Origin: Streptomyces bambusae
Lineage (GTDB): Bacteria; Actinomycetota; Actinomycetes; Streptomycetales; Streptomycetaceae
DNA: 64,000 nucleotides
Assembly (NCBI RefSeq): GCF_020532645.1
Contig: NZ_JAJAUZ010000014.1
Location: 82,783 to 146,782, forward strand
Reading direction: 5' to 3'
Shown: positions 7,050-15,933 of the stretch, in pieces
Numbering within the stretch: position 1 is the stretch's first letter
How the letters are laid out: the number at the start of each line of letters is the position of its first letter
Notes under the pieces: model-generated
The model's database searches: none
The model's input: only the letters and a program-made list of their open reading frames with translations
Told to the model about the DNA's origin: nothing
Program-made: the position numbers and the translations under genes

Positions 7050-8285
7050 TCAGTGCACGTCGAGGCCGCCCAGGAACCACCCCTTCAGCGCCTCGATCCG
7101 CTCCTCGACCTCCGCGCGCCCGGAGCCCTCGACCAGGAACACCGCGAGGAAGTTCCCCGAGTGCGACGACTCCTCCAGCACGTCGCCCTCGGCCGCGAAG
7201 TACGTCTGCTTGAACACCCCCGGCGGCCGGGCGGCCGGGTCCGGCAGCCTGTGCAGGGTGCCCGGGCGCATCATGAACGCCAGCTGGCCGGCCGCCGGTT
7301 CGGGCGCCTGCCGGCCCGGCACCTCGGCCGGCAGGCCGAACTGGGCGAGCACCGGCAGCTGCGCCGGATCCACGCCGAACATGTGCCGGTGCAGGTCGCG
7401 CACCCCGGCGCCGCCGGCCCGGCAGGCGGCCTCGCACAGCACCAGGTCGTCGTCGGGGGTGCGGAACACCTCGATGTGGAACGCGAAGTCGGCCGGCCCG
7501 CCGAGGGCGTCCAGCACCTGCCGGCCGAAGCCGATCAGGCGGTGCGCCATCGGGTCGGCGGCGTCCAGCGCGATGTCCACGCGCCCGCCCCGGTCCGTGT
7601 AGTCGGCCAGCACGTACCGGTACTGGGACGGCCAGATGGAGGCGAGTTCGCCGCCGCGGACCACGCCGTCGATGTGGCACATCGCGCCCTCGACGTACGC
7701 CTCGGCCAGCCAGCCCGGCTCGCCGTCCGGCGCCGTGTACTCGGCCTGCGCCGCCCACTCGGACAGCTCGGCCGCGCCGCGCAGCACCCGCAGCCCGATC
7801 GAGCCGGCGCCGCGGCGCGGCTTGACCACGACCGGCAGGCCGTGCCGGGCGGCGAACGCCTCAACCTCGGCGGCGGAGCGGACCAGGGCGTGCTCGGCGA
7901 CGGGGATGCCGGCGCGCAGCGCGGCCGCCTTCATCTCCCACTTGTCGCGGTACGGCACCGCCGTGTCGGGCTGCTGGCCCGGCAGGCCGAACCGCTCGCG
8001 CAGCAGGGCGGCGCGTTCGATGTCGCGTTCCGCGCAGGCGACGATGTCCGTCACGCCGTGGGCGCGGATCAGTTCGGCGGCGCGGTCCTCCACCCAGGTG
8101 GTGTCGGCGTCGTAGTCGCGGACCGCCTCGGTGTGCACGTACGGCGCGCCGTCCGGCAGCTCCTCGCCGAACGCGTCGAGCTGCTCGGCCGAGGCGAGCA
8201 GCAGCAGTTTGGCGCCGGTGGGGGCAAGCCACTCGTGGTAAGGGGTCGCGGCGAGTGAGCCGCGGTGCAGGATCAGGACGCTCAT
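7050..8285 (-). CDS. ATP-grasp ligase (carboxylate-amine ligase)
   Basis: 411 aa. N-terminal pre-ATP-grasp domain (about 1-110), lysine/glycine-loop strand PVVVKPRRGAGSIGLRVL, then the C-lobe with AFHIEVF and LCEAACRAGGAG, which provide the metal-binding acids. Family members activate a carboxylate as acyl phosphate and join it to an amine. Compared with the two ligases upstream it is more divergent and belongs to a different subtype (SYNxxxC: SHSGNFLAVF near the C-terminus). Its ATG overlaps the stop of the cysteine-synthase-like gene (ATGA), so the PLP enzyme may make the amino acid this ligase uses. Confidence 0.9.
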   Translation of the reverse strand: MSVLILHRGSLAATPYHEWLAPTGAKLLLLASAEQLDAFGEELPDGAPYVHTEAVRDYDADTTWVEDRAAELIRAHGVTDIVACAERDIERAALLRERFGLPGQQPDTAVPYRDKWEMKAAALRAGIPVAEHALVRSAAEVEAFAARHGLPVVVKPRRGAGSIGLRVLRGAAELSEWAAQAEYTAPDGEPGWLAEAYVEGAMCHIDGVVRGGELASIWPSQYRYVLADYTDRGGRVDIALDAADPMAHRLIGFGRQVLDALGGPADFAFHIEVFRTPDDDLVLCEAACRAGGAGVRDLHRHMFGVDPAQLPVLAQFGLPAEVPGRQAPEPAAGQLAFMMRPGTLHRLPDPAARPPGVFKQTYFAAEGDVLEESSHSGNFLAVFLVEGSGRAEVEERIEALKGWFLGGLDVH

Positions 8286-9253
8286 GCGGTCGGCTCCTCG
8301 TTCCATATGCTGACGTAGCGTTCGCCCGTGTCGGGCAGGACGGCGACGATCGTCTTCCCGGCGTACGCGGGATCCCGGGCCAGCTGCCCGGCCGCGAACA
8401 GGGCGGCGCCCGCGGACACCCCGACGAACAGGCCCTGCCGGCGGAGCACCGCGCGGGCCTCCGCCGGGGCCGCCTCGTCGGGGACCGCCACCACCCGGTC
8501 GACGATCGATGCGTCGGTGGTGGGGGCGACGAAGCCGCCGTTGAGGCCGGGGATGCGGTGCAGGCCGCCGTAGCCCTCGGACAGGACGGGGGAGTTGGCG
8601 GGCTCGACGGCGACCACCTCGATCGCCGGGTTGCGTTCCTTGAGGTAGCGGCCGGCGCCGCTGAGGGTGCCGCCGGTGCCGACGCCGGCGACGAACACGT
8701 CGACCCGGCCGGCGGTGTCCGCCCAGATCTCCGGGCCGGTGGTCTCGTAGTGGGCGAGGACGTTGTCGGGGTTCTCGTGCTGGCGGGCGTACCAGGCGCC
8801 GGGCGTCTCGCGTTCGATCTCCTCGGCGCGCAGGATCGCGGCGGCGAAGCCGTCGGCGCCGGGCGTCTCCACGACCTCGGCGCCCAACGCCTTCAGCAGG
8901 CCCTTGCGCTCGGGGGTGGCGGTGTCGGGGAGGACGACGGTGCAGTGGTAGCCGCGCACGGCGCACAGGGCGGCGAGGGCGATGCCGGTGTTGCCGGACG
9001 TGGACTCCACGACGGTGGAGCCGGGGCCAATGTCGCCGCGGGCCTCGGCGGCACGCAGCAGGTAGCGGGCGGCGCGGTCCTTGACGCTGGCGTACGGGTT
9101 GGCGGACTCCAGCTTGGCGAGGACCTCTGCGCGGGGGTCGGCCCCCGCGAGGTCCAGCCGGACGAGTGGGGTGCCGCCGATCAGGTCCTCCACCCCGTCG
9201 GCGATCCGCCGGACGGCGGGGGCGGTCGTCTCTGTTGGCGTGGCGGTACTCAT
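8282..9253 (-). CDS. Cysteine-synthase-like PLP enzyme (beta-substituted alanine synthase), copy 1
   Basis: 323 aa fold-type II PLP enzyme. PLP lysine is K58 in NPYASVKDRAA, the substrate loop is the canonical TSGNTG (ESTSGNTGIALA), the phosphate loop is GVGTGGTLSGAGRY, and VGVSAGAAL lies near the C-terminus. The family replaces the acetyl or phosphate group of O-activated serine with a nucleophile. With a serine acetyltransferase in the same gene group, O-acetylserine is the likely donor. A second, diverged copy lies at 15934-16905, so two different beta-substitutions or two nucleophiles are possible. Primary cysteine synthesis is less likely in this setting. Confidence 0.9.
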   Translation of the reverse strand: MSTATPTETTAPAVRRIADGVEDLIGGTPLVRLDLAGADPRAEVLAKLESANPYASVKDRAARYLLRAAEARGDIGPGSTVVESTSGNTGIALAALCAVRGYHCTVVLPDTATPERKGLLKALGAEVVETPGADGFAAAILRAEEIERETPGAWYARQHENPDNVLAHYETTGPEIWADTAGRVDVFVAGVGTGGTLSGAGRYLKERNPAIEVVAVEPANSPVLSEGYGGLHRIPGLNGGFVAPTTDASIVDRVVAVPDEAAPAEARAVLRRQGLFVGVSAGAALFAAGQLARDPAYAGKTIVAVLPDTGERYVSIWNEEPTA

Positions 9254-9289
9254 AGCGCGTGCTCCTGAACTGGACGACGTGACAGAGCT

Positions 9290-9538
9290 CGGGGCTCCGC
9301 CCCCGTGCCCCCGCGCCTGAAATGCCGGCGGGGCTGGGATCTGGCGGGGCCGTGGGTGCGGTGGCGGGTGTGCGGTGGTGCGGCTCAAGGACCGGGGGCT
9401 CCGCCCCCGCACCCCCGCGCCTCAATCGCCGGCGGGGCTTGATTCACCTCGGCAGCATCCAGCCGCCCGCGGGCAAAGTTCGGCCGGGGGAAGGATCCAG
9501 CCCCGTCCAGGGGGCACCTCCCAGCCCCCGGGGCTTGA
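9290..9538. repeat. Two GGGGCTCCGCCCC...CCGGCGGGGCT elements and a shared inverted segment
   Basis: The 290-bp gap between the acetyltransferase and the PLP-enzyme gene is filled by two copies (9290-9336, 9393-9440) of the dispersed element (GGGGCTCCGCCCCC ... GCGCCTCAATCGCCGGCGG) and, near 9492-9520, the inverse of the segment at 4334-4361. These may weaken or end transcription between the genes. Confidence 0.65.
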
Positions 9539-9543
9539 GCGGG

Positions 9544-10173
9544 TCACCAGGAGCCCGAGGAGGCGTGGAGGCGGATGCGGTCCGTGGTGGGGGCGGCGGC
9601 GCGGGCCGCCGGGCCCGCAGCGGTCCGGGGTGGCAGTACCACCGGCGGCGGGGCGTAGACCCTGGCGTCGGCCGGGACGTCGTGGACCACGGTCGCACCG
9701 GCGCCGACGAGCGCGCGGGCGCCGACCGTGACCGGTCCCAGGACGCTCGCCCCGGCGCCGAGGACCACCTGGTCGCCGACGACGGGGTGACGCCGCAGAT
9801 CCAGCGGGCGCGCGCAGTCGACCCACCAGCCGACCGCCCCCAGCGTCACCTGGTGGTAGATCGTCACGTCCGCCCCCACCACGGCCGTCTCGCCGATGAC
9901 GACGGCCGCACCGTGGTCGATGAACACCCGGCGCCCCAGCACCGCACCGGGGTGGATCTCCACACCGGTGCGCCGCCGGGACCGCCGGGCGATCCGCAGG
10001 GCGACGCCGCGCAGCCCCCGCAGGTGCAGCCGGTGCGCCACCCGGTGCGCCCACACCGCCCGCAGCCCCGGATGCCCCAGCGCCTCCCGCCGGCTGCGCA
10101 GCGACGGGTCGCGCGCGAACGCGGTCTCCAGGTCCTCGCGGAGTGCGGCCGCCAGACCGGTTCCCCCGGCCAT
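9544..10173 (-). CDS. Serine O-acetyltransferase-like (left-handed beta-helix)
   Basis: 209 aa. N-terminal helices, then hexapeptide repeats (GVEIHPGAVLGRRVFIDHGAAVVIGETAVVG, written here in family order) with the catalytic His in FIDHG and the family's TIYHQVTLG strand. The usual GKRHP motif reads DLRRHPVVGD. This is the CysE family; it would acetylate L-serine with acetyl-CoA to supply the cysteine-synthase-like enzymes. It starts 5 nt after the stop of the upstream ATP-grasp gene. The C-terminal tail after VYAPPPVV is longer and more Ala/Pro-rich than in CysE, and lacks the usual cysteine-synthase-binding isoleucine end. Confidence 0.88.
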   Translation of the reverse strand: MAGGTGLAAALREDLETAFARDPSLRSRREALGHPGLRAVWAHRVAHRLHLRGLRGVALRIARRSRRRTGVEIHPGAVLGRRVFIDHGAAVVIGETAVVGADVTIYHQVTLGAVGWWVDCARPLDLRRHPVVGDQVVLGAGASVLGPVTVGARALVGAGATVVHDVPADARVYAPPPVVLPPRTAAGPAARAAAPTTDRIRLHASSGSW

Positions 10174-10178
10174 GGGCC

Positions 10179-11432
10179 TCAGCCCTCCCCGCGCTGCGGG
10201 GCGACGTCCACGCGGATCGCCCGGCCGGCCAGGTCCTCGCAGAGCGCGACCGCCGCGTCCGTGTCCGGTGCGGTCGCCGCGACGAACCCGATCCGGTCCC
10301 AGTTGTCGCGCAGCGGCCGTACCGTGTCGCCCGGCTTCACCGAGACCGACACCGCCAGCACGTCCGAACGGGCCGCGACGTCCTCGACGCCCGACACGGA
10401 CGTGACCGTACCCGGGTCGCGGAGCACGAAGCGGGTGCAGGCGGCGGCCGCCGGCACCGGTTCCGACAGCAGCTCCGGCACGGTGCCCAGCGGCCAGCCG
10501 GCCGCGTACGCGTACATGTTGATCCCGTACGCCGCCTCGACCAGCTCCGCGATGTGCCCGCCGCCGAGCCGGTTGTGGGACTCCACGACCACCGGCCGGT
10601 CCGTGCCGAGCCGGATCTCGGTGTGGCCGGGGCCGTCGGTGACCCCCATGACGGTGAGGAACGAGGTGACCGCCCCGGTCAGCGCGGCCCGCCGGTCCGG
10701 GTCCAGCCGGGCCGGCAGCGCATGGCCCAGCTCGGCGAAGTGCTCGTCGTCGGTGAGCTTCTCGGTGACGGCGAGGACCACGTGCCGGCCGCCGAAGCTG
10801 AACGTCTCGACGCTGAACTCCGGCCCGGGGATGTGCGCCTCCGCGAGGAAGCCGGTCACCTTGAACAGGGTGGAGCCGCGGTCCGTGCGCTGCCCGAGCA
10901 GCCCCTCGATCCGCTGCCACACCCGCGGCAGGTCCTCCGGTCCGGCCGCCTTCAGCAGCCCGAAGCCGGCGGTGGTGTCGGTCGGCTTCACGATGAACGG
11001 GTAGCCGGCGCGCTCGCCGAACGCCGCCAGCGACGCGAAGTCCGTCACCGGGGCGAACGCCACGCCCGCCCCGCCGTTCGCCTCCAGGTGCGTGCGCATC
11101 AGCAGCTTGTCGCGCATCCGGCGGCTGACCTCGTACCGGTGCCCGTCGCTCCACCCGAAGTGGTCGTTGAGGCGGGCCGCGTTGCTCAGCCCGCCCTCGG
11201 TCAGCGACAGCACCTTCGTGCAGCCGTGCACCGCCCGCGCCGTCTCGGCGTACGGCAGCACCGTGTCCCAGTCGGTGTAGTCGACCATCAGCAGCACGTC
11301 CGCGGTGCGCGTCTGGTACGCGTTGATCTTGTCGGGGTGCTGGAGCAGCACGACGCGCACGCCCTGCTTCTTCACGTATTCCAGATGGGAGTCCGTGCCG
11401 CCGATCAGCAGCACGGCGGGGGCGTTCGTCAA
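10179..11432 (-). CDS. ATP-grasp ligase
   Basis: 417 aa, complete ATP-grasp. Pre-domain (about 1-115) is followed by PFIVKPTDTTAGFGLL (ATP lysine and loop), LAEAHIPGPEFSVETFS, GHTEIRL and the metal motif VESHNRLGGGH, then a C-terminal domain with the DTVRPLRDNWDRIGFV segment common to amino-acid ligases of this group. The TTG start at 11432 overlaps the preceding gene's stop and follows GGAAGGAG at 7 nt. It is homologous to the neighbouring 11429-12673 product (shared GPEFSVET and VES-x-x-RLGG), so a duplication that took on different substrates is likely. Predicted role: amide-bond formation in the pathway. Confidence 0.92.
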   Translation of the reverse strand: MTNAPAVLLIGGTDSHLEYVKKQGVRVVLLQHPDKINAYQTRTADVLLMVDYTDWDTVLPYAETARAVHGCTKVLSLTEGGLSNAARLNDHFGWSDGHRYEVSRRMRDKLLMRTHLEANGGAGVAFAPVTDFASLAAFGERAGYPFIVKPTDTTAGFGLLKAAGPEDLPRVWQRIEGLLGQRTDRGSTLFKVTGFLAEAHIPGPEFSVETFSFGGRHVVLAVTEKLTDDEHFAELGHALPARLDPDRRAALTGAVTSFLTVMGVTDGPGHTEIRLGTDRPVVVESHNRLGGGHIAELVEAAYGINMYAYAAGWPLGTVPELLSEPVPAAAACTRFVLRDPGTVTSVSGVEDVAARSDVLAVSVSVKPGDTVRPLRDNWDRIGFVAATAPDTDAAVALCEDLAGRAIRVDVAPQRGEG

Positions 11433-12673
11433 CAGAGCGCTCCTTCCAGGGGGGCGGGTTCGGCCACCACGGGGGCCAGGGTGCGGTAGAGCTCGGCCAG
11501 CCGGGCGGCTGCCGCGGCGGGCGTGGCCGCGTCGACGACGGCGTAGCCGTGCCGGGTCGCGGAGTCGGTCACGGGCTTCACGCGGTCGCCGGTGCGCAGC
11601 GGGAAGTGCAGGGCGTGCACGTCGGGCGCGGCCAGCACCTGCTCGGCCGGCGTCACGGACGCCAGCACGCCGGGCGGCAGCCGGAAGAACTCGATGGCCG
11701 CGTACCGCTCGGCGGCGGGCGGCGCGACCGGCTCGCCGGCCAGCGCGCGGAAGATCCACGCCTCGATGTCGAAGCCGGTGGCGGTCTGGATGAGCAGCGG
11801 GATCCGGTCGCCGCCCAGGCGGGCCTGCGACTCGACGATCCGCGGTCCGGCGGCGGTCAGGATCACCTCGGTGTGCGCCGGGCCGAACGCGTAGCCGGCC
11901 AGGTCCAGCAGGTCCGTCACCAGCTGCTCGACCGCGGCCCGGTCGGCGGCGGCGAGCGGCGCCGGGAACACGTGCCCGGTCTCGACGAACCCGGGCGCGC
12001 CGGTGGTCTGCTTGGCGGTGATGCCCACCACCGTGTGGACGCCGCCCGCCGACAGCGTCTCCACGCTGAACTCGGGACCCTCCAGGTAGTCCTCGACGAG
12101 GTACGGCCCCGCCAGGGCCCCGGTACAGACCCGCTCCGCCCACTCGTCGACGTCCTCGGGGCGGCGGATCAGGGCGACGCCGCGGCTGCCCGCCAGCGTC
12201 GCCGGCTTCACGATCACCGGCAGGACGGCGTCCCGCAGGATCTCCCGGACCTCGCAGACGGTCGCCGCCCGCCGGGCGTCGACGGGCGAGAGCCCGGCCG
12301 CGTTCAGCATCCGGCGCATGGCGGCCTTGTCGTTGAGGCTGCGGACCGCCGCGGCCGGGTTGGGCGACAGGCCCAGCGCCTCGGCCTCGGCGAACACCGG
12401 AGGCATGCTCGCCTCGGCGCCCAGGTGCAGGACCAGGTCCACGCCGTGCGCCTGCGCGGTCTCCGCGATCAGGGCGCGCAGCGCGGTCTCGTCGCTGAAG
12501 TCGGCCAGGAGGAGCTGCTCGCTGTGGCGCTCGACCTCGTCGAGGTAGGCCGGCTCCTGGAGCGCCGGGTCCCAGATGGACCAGACGCGGAAGCCCGCCG
12601 CCACGGCCTTGCGGACCAGCTGGTGGTAGGGCATCACCATCAGCAGCCGCTGCGGAGCCCGCGGATCTGTCAT
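11429..12673 (-). CDS. ATP-grasp ligase
   Basis: 414 aa. PVIVKPATLAGSRGVALI carries the nucleotide-binding lysine; GPEFSVETLSAGGVHTVVGI, GPAHTEVILT and VESQARLGGDRIP are the C-lobe and metal-site motifs; HFPLRTGDRVKPVTDSATRHGYAVV is the family's C-terminal domain (each quoted within family order). All catalytic elements are present. It heads the block MFS - ATP-grasp - ATP-grasp - acetyltransferase - PLP enzyme - ATP-grasp on the minus strand. ATG at 12673. Two consecutive ligases plus a third suggest at least two or three successive amide bonds without adenylation domains. Confidence 0.92.
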   Translation of the reverse strand: MTDPRAPQRLLMVMPYHQLVRKAVAAGFRVWSIWDPALQEPAYLDEVERHSEQLLLADFSDETALRALIAETAQAHGVDLVLHLGAEASMPPVFAEAEALGLSPNPAAAVRSLNDKAAMRRMLNAAGLSPVDARRAATVCEVREILRDAVLPVIVKPATLAGSRGVALIRRPEDVDEWAERVCTGALAGPYLVEDYLEGPEFSVETLSAGGVHTVVGITAKQTTGAPGFVETGHVFPAPLAAADRAAVEQLVTDLLDLAGYAFGPAHTEVILTAAGPRIVESQARLGGDRIPLLIQTATGFDIEAWIFRALAGEPVAPPAAERYAAIEFFRLPPGVLASVTPAEQVLAAPDVHALHFPLRTGDRVKPVTDSATRHGYAVVDAATPAAAAARLAELYRTLAPVVAEPAPLEGALC

Positions 12674-12700
12674 GTCTCGTCCGTCCGTTCTCTCGTGGGC

Positions 12701-12751
12701 GGGTCGCTCGTGCGCGTCGATCGCGCGGGTCGCTCGTGCGGGTCGCTCGTG
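12701..12751. repeat. Short direct repeats GGGTCGCTCGTG
   Basis: Three copies of GGGTCGCTCGTG (12701-12712, 12727-12738, 12740-12751) lie in the 92-bp gap between the MFS gene and the ATP-grasp gene it precedes. No operator dyad is obvious; this may be replication-slippage sequence. Confidence 0.55.
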
Positions 12752-12765
12752 GGCGGGGTGCGGGC

Positions 12766-14040
12766 TCAGACGGCGGTCTTCTCGGGGGCGGCGGCGGCCT
12801 CGGCGGCCTGCCGCTCCTCGCGGACCCGCAGCAGGGAGCGGTACATGAGGACGGCGCCCAGACCCCACAGCCCGTAGATCACGGCCATGCCGGCCGCCGG
12901 CAGCACGGCGCCGACGACCACCGACACCGAGCCGATGACCAGCCCGATGCGGGCGTTCAGGCCGTACGCGGCCATGTACTTGGTGCGGGCGGCGGCCGGC
13001 ACCAGGTCGGCGAGGATCGCCTGCTTGATGGGTACGTTGGCCAGCTCGCCGATGGTGAGGACGACGGCGGCGACGATCAGCGGCCAGGCCGAGTTGCTCA
13101 CCGCCCAGACCATGTAGCCGGCGGTGAACGCGCCGATGCCCGCGTACAGCCGGGTCCGGTCCGACAGCTTCCCGAACAGCCGGCCGGCGAACAGCGCCAG
13201 GCCCACGACCAGTGCCGTGTTCACGGCGCGCAGCACACCCAGCATCTCGACGCCGTCGACCTTCGGCGCCCACGAGCCGAACGACACGATCTCCTGCACG
13301 GGGAACTCGTCGGCGAGCCGGACGGCGATGTAGTAGCCGATCTGCACCTCGATCGCCCGCGTCAGCACGGCGACCGTCAGCAGCCGGACGAAGACCATGT
13401 CCTTCGCCACGGACAGGTAGCCGCGCAGCATCGCGGGGACGCCGGCGGCGGCCTCCCGGGCACCCTCGGGGGCGGTCTCGGAGACCCAGCGCCAGAACAC
13501 GAACGTGGTGGCCGCACTGAGCACGGCGGCGCCGGCCAGCAGGCCGAAGAAATACTCCCCGTACAGGAAGCCGCCGGCCAGGGCGCCGAAAGTGAAGGCG
13601 AGGTTGATGGACCAGTAGTTGATCGTGTAGACCAGCGGTCGGTTTTCCGGTGTGGAGACGTCGACCATCATCGCGTCGGCGGCCGGTGTGGCGATGTTCG
13701 CCAGACACGTGTTCAGCAGGAAAAGAACGAACGTCACCGGTCCGGATTCCCACCACGGCGAATTCGCCGCGGCGAGCAGGATGAAGGTGGCGGTGGCGCC
13801 CAGCTCGCCGAGGACGAGCAGCGGGCGGCGCCCGTACACGTCGGCGAGGTGCCCGCCGAGGAAATTGCTGCCGATGGCCGCGAACGCGACGATCACGGTG
13901 AGGACGCCGGCGGTCGCGGCCCCGTACAGCTTCGCCAGGTGGACGACGAGCAGCGGGGTCAGCATGACGGCCAGCAGGCGTTGCACGAAGCCGACGCCGA
14001 TGCGGAGCCTGATATTCGGGTGCAGTTCCCGGAACTTCAT
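12766..14040 (-). CDS. MFS transporter (probable exporter)
   Basis: 424 aa with about 12 hydrophobic segments. The loop 2-3 motif is GGHLADVYGRRPLLVLGEL (MFS signature) and a helix carries PAADAMMVDVSTPENRPLVYT. It is of the drug/metabolite exporter type. ATG at 14040 is chosen because GGAGGG lies just upstream; an ATG 18 nt earlier lacks a site. It is the first gene of the minus-strand biosynthetic block and is divergent from the oxygenase gene, sharing a promoter with an inverted repeat. Likely role: product export and self-protection. Confidence 0.9.
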   Translation of the reverse strand: MKFRELHPNIRLRIGVGFVQRLLAVMLTPLLVVHLAKLYGAATAGVLTVIVAFAAIGSNFLGGHLADVYGRRPLLVLGELGATATFILLAAANSPWWESGPVTFVLFLLNTCLANIATPAADAMMVDVSTPENRPLVYTINYWSINLAFTFGALAGGFLYGEYFFGLLAGAAVLSAATTFVFWRWVSETAPEGAREAAAGVPAMLRGYLSVAKDMVFVRLLTVAVLTRAIEVQIGYYIAVRLADEFPVQEIVSFGSWAPKVDGVEMLGVLRAVNTALVVGLALFAGRLFGKLSDRTRLYAGIGAFTAGYMVWAVSNSAWPLIVAAVVLTIGELANVPIKQAILADLVPAAARTKYMAAYGLNARIGLVIGSVSVVVGAVLPAAGMAVIYGLWGLGAVLMYRSLLRVREERQAAEAAAAPEKTAV

Positions 14041-14121
14041 CGTCCCTCCAGCCTGCATGGGAGTTCACCGACTGTGGGCTCGCCGCGGCGGCCGGACAAG
14101 TCCCCCGTTCATCCCGTTGCG

Positions 14122-14176
14122 ACTTGAACAACTCGCTCTGGACTTGTTCAAGTAGCTGTTCATCGGCACTTGCCAA
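14122..14176. promoter_or_regulatory. Divergent promoter with 10-bp inverted repeat and TTGCCAA half-site
   Basis: ACTTGAACAA (14122-14131) and TTGTTCAAGT (14144-14153) are perfect inverted arms separated by 12 bp, lying between the MFS and oxygenase genes. A TTGCCAA half-site is at 14170-14176. The stretch is AT-rich for this genome and looks like a two-site operator for a dimeric regulator. Confidence 0.6.
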
Positions 14177-14257
14177 AGTCGTGTGCGCCCTGGTGTGCTC
14201 AGCGCCCCATGGAAATGGAAAGTTCAACCTCTGGGTGTCCGGGAAGGAATGCGGAGC

Positions 14258-15118
14258 ATGGCCGATTTCGGTGTACGCAGGCTCGGTGGAAGGATCGGTG
14301 CGGAAATCACCGGCATTGATCTCGGCTCGGAGATATCCGATTCCGACTTCCGCCAGATAAACGAGGCCTTTCTCCGGTACAAGGTGCTCTTCTTCCGGGA
14401 CCAGGTGATCACGGACGCCGAACAGCTCGCGTTCGCCGCCCGCTTCGGCCCCCTCGACCTGCCGCACCCGATGATGCGCACCCTGGACGGCACCCCCGAG
14501 GTCATCCCGATCGACGGCGAGGACCAGCGGGCCAACCACTGGCACACCGACATCAGCTTCACCCTCACGCCCTCGCTCGGCACCACCCTGCGCAGCGTGG
14601 TCCTGCCGCCCTACGGCGGCGACACCCTCGTCGCGAACGGCGCCGCCGGCTACGTCGACCTGCCCCGCGAACTGCGCGACGTCGCCGACCGGCTGTGGGC
14701 CGTCCACACCAACCACGCCGAACAGCCCCGCCTCGGCACCGAGCGCGGCGACCGGGTCCGCAAGGCCTTCCTCGCCGACCGGCACGAGGTCGCCCACCCC
14801 GTGGTCCGCGTCCACCCCGAGTCCGGCGAACCCAGCCTGTTCCTCGGCGGCTTCGCCCAGCGGCTGGTCGGCATGACCCTGCGCGAGTCCCGCCCGCTGC
14901 TCGACGTCCTCCAGTCCTACGTCCGCCGGCCCGAGAACACCGCCCGCTGGACCTGGCGCCCCGGCGACGTCCTGATCTTCGACAACCGCAGCACCCAGCA
15001 CTACGGCGTCGACGACTACGACGGCCACAAGCGGATCCTGCACCGGGTCTCCATCAACGGCGACCTGCCCATCGGCCTCGACGGCCGCACCAGCCACACC
15101 ATCGAGGGGGACGAGTGA
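14258..15118 (+). CDS. TauD-type Fe(II)/2-oxoglutarate dioxygenase
   Basis: 286 aa, usual TauD length. Facial-triad His-x-Asp is H96-T-D98 in NHWHTDISF; the distal His is in STQHYGVDDYDGHKRILHRVSI (quoted in family order), whose HKRILHR arginine would bind 2-oxoglutarate. The N-terminus VRRLGGRIGAEITGIDL is diagnostic. Such enzymes hydroxylate, desaturate or epoxidise aliphatic carbons. ATG at 14258 follows GGAAGGAATGCGGAG. The gene starts a plus-strand run of eight genes, each overlapping or close to the next. Confidence 0.92.
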   Translation: MADFGVRRLGGRIGAEITGIDLGSEISDSDFRQINEAFLRYKVLFFRDQVITDAEQLAFAARFGPLDLPHPMMRTLDGTPEVIPIDGEDQRANHWHTDISFTLTPSLGTTLRSVVLPPYGGDTLVANGAAGYVDLPRELRDVADRLWAVHTNHAEQPRLGTERGDRVRKAFLADRHEVAHPVVRVHPESGEPSLFLGGFAQRLVGMTLRESRPLLDVLQSYVRRPENTARWTWRPGDVLIFDNRSTQHYGVDDYDGHKRILHRVSINGDLPIGLDGRTSHTIEGDE

Positions 15119-15900
15119 CCCGCCCCGGCCCCGAGGCCTTCGTCGCCCGGCTGCGCGCCCGCGAACCGCTCGTCGGCTACTGGATCGCCCTCGACAACCC
15201 CGTCGGCACCGAACGGATCGCCGCCCTCGGCTACGACTACATCGGCATCGACGGCCAGCACGGCGTCCTCCACCAGCCCGGCTGGCAGGCCGCCATGCTC
15301 GCCGTCGACGCCCGCCGCCGCTCCGCCGGCGTCATCCGCGTCCCGGCCGTCGACCCCGCCGCCATCGGCGCCGCCCTCGACACCGGCGCCCGCGCCGTGA
15401 TCGTCCCCATGGTCGAGACCCCGGAGGAAGCCCGGACCGCCGTACGGGCCTGCCGGCACTGGCCGGCCGGCACCCGCAGCCTCGGCGGCCCGGTCCGCGG
15501 CGAACTGCACCTGGGCTCCGTACCCGCCGAGGTCGACGAAGGCGTCGCCTGCATCGTGATGATCGAGACCGCCGCCGCGCTCCAGAACATCGAGGAGATC
15601 TGCGCGACCCCCGGCCTCGACGCCGTCTACGTGGGACCCGCCGACCTGTCGGTGGCCCTCGGCGCCCGCCACTTCGGCGACCCCGAGGCAGCCCCCGCCC
15701 TCGACAAGGCGCTGCGCACCATCACCGACACCGCCCGCCGGCACGGCATCGCCTGCGGCATGCACTGCCTCACCGGCACCGAGGCGGCCCGCCGGCTCGA
15801 CGAGGGCTTCACCTTCGTCACCGTCTCCAGCGACATCACGCATCTCCAGCAGGCCGCCGCCGTCCACCTGACGGCCGCCCACGAGCGGGCCGCGGCCTGA
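15115..15900 (+). CDS. HpcH/HpaI-family class II aldolase
   Basis: 261 aa TIM-barrel aldolase. Motifs: YDYIGIDGQHGVL (metal/base region), VIRVPAVDPAAIGAALDTGA, VIVPMVET, CIVMIETAAALQNIEEI (metal Glu), GLDAVYVGPADLSVALG. Family members use a divalent metal to add or remove pyruvate or oxaloacetate with an aldehyde or keto acid. GTG start overlaps the oxygenase stop (GTGA). Together with the PrpF-type isomerase downstream, it suggests a branched or unsaturated keto-diacid is built here. Confidence 0.9.
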   Translation: MTRPGPEAFVARLRAREPLVGYWIALDNPVGTERIAALGYDYIGIDGQHGVLHQPGWQAAMLAVDARRRSAGVIRVPAVDPAAIGAALDTGARAVIVPMVETPEEARTAVRACRHWPAGTRSLGGPVRGELHLGSVPAEVDEGVACIVMIETAAALQNIEEICATPGLDAVYVGPADLSVALGARHFGDPEAAPALDKALRTITDTARRHGIACGMHCLTGTEAARRLDEGFTFVTVSSDITHLQQAAAVHLTAAHERAAA

Positions 15901-15933
15901 CCCGCCGCCCCGCGCCGAGGAGGGACAACGACC

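Noticed and set aside
8282..9253. Housekeeping cysteine synthase (cysK)
   Set aside because: It overlaps an ATP-grasp gene, has a paralogue in the same cluster and sits with cluster promoters, so a pathway role is more likely.
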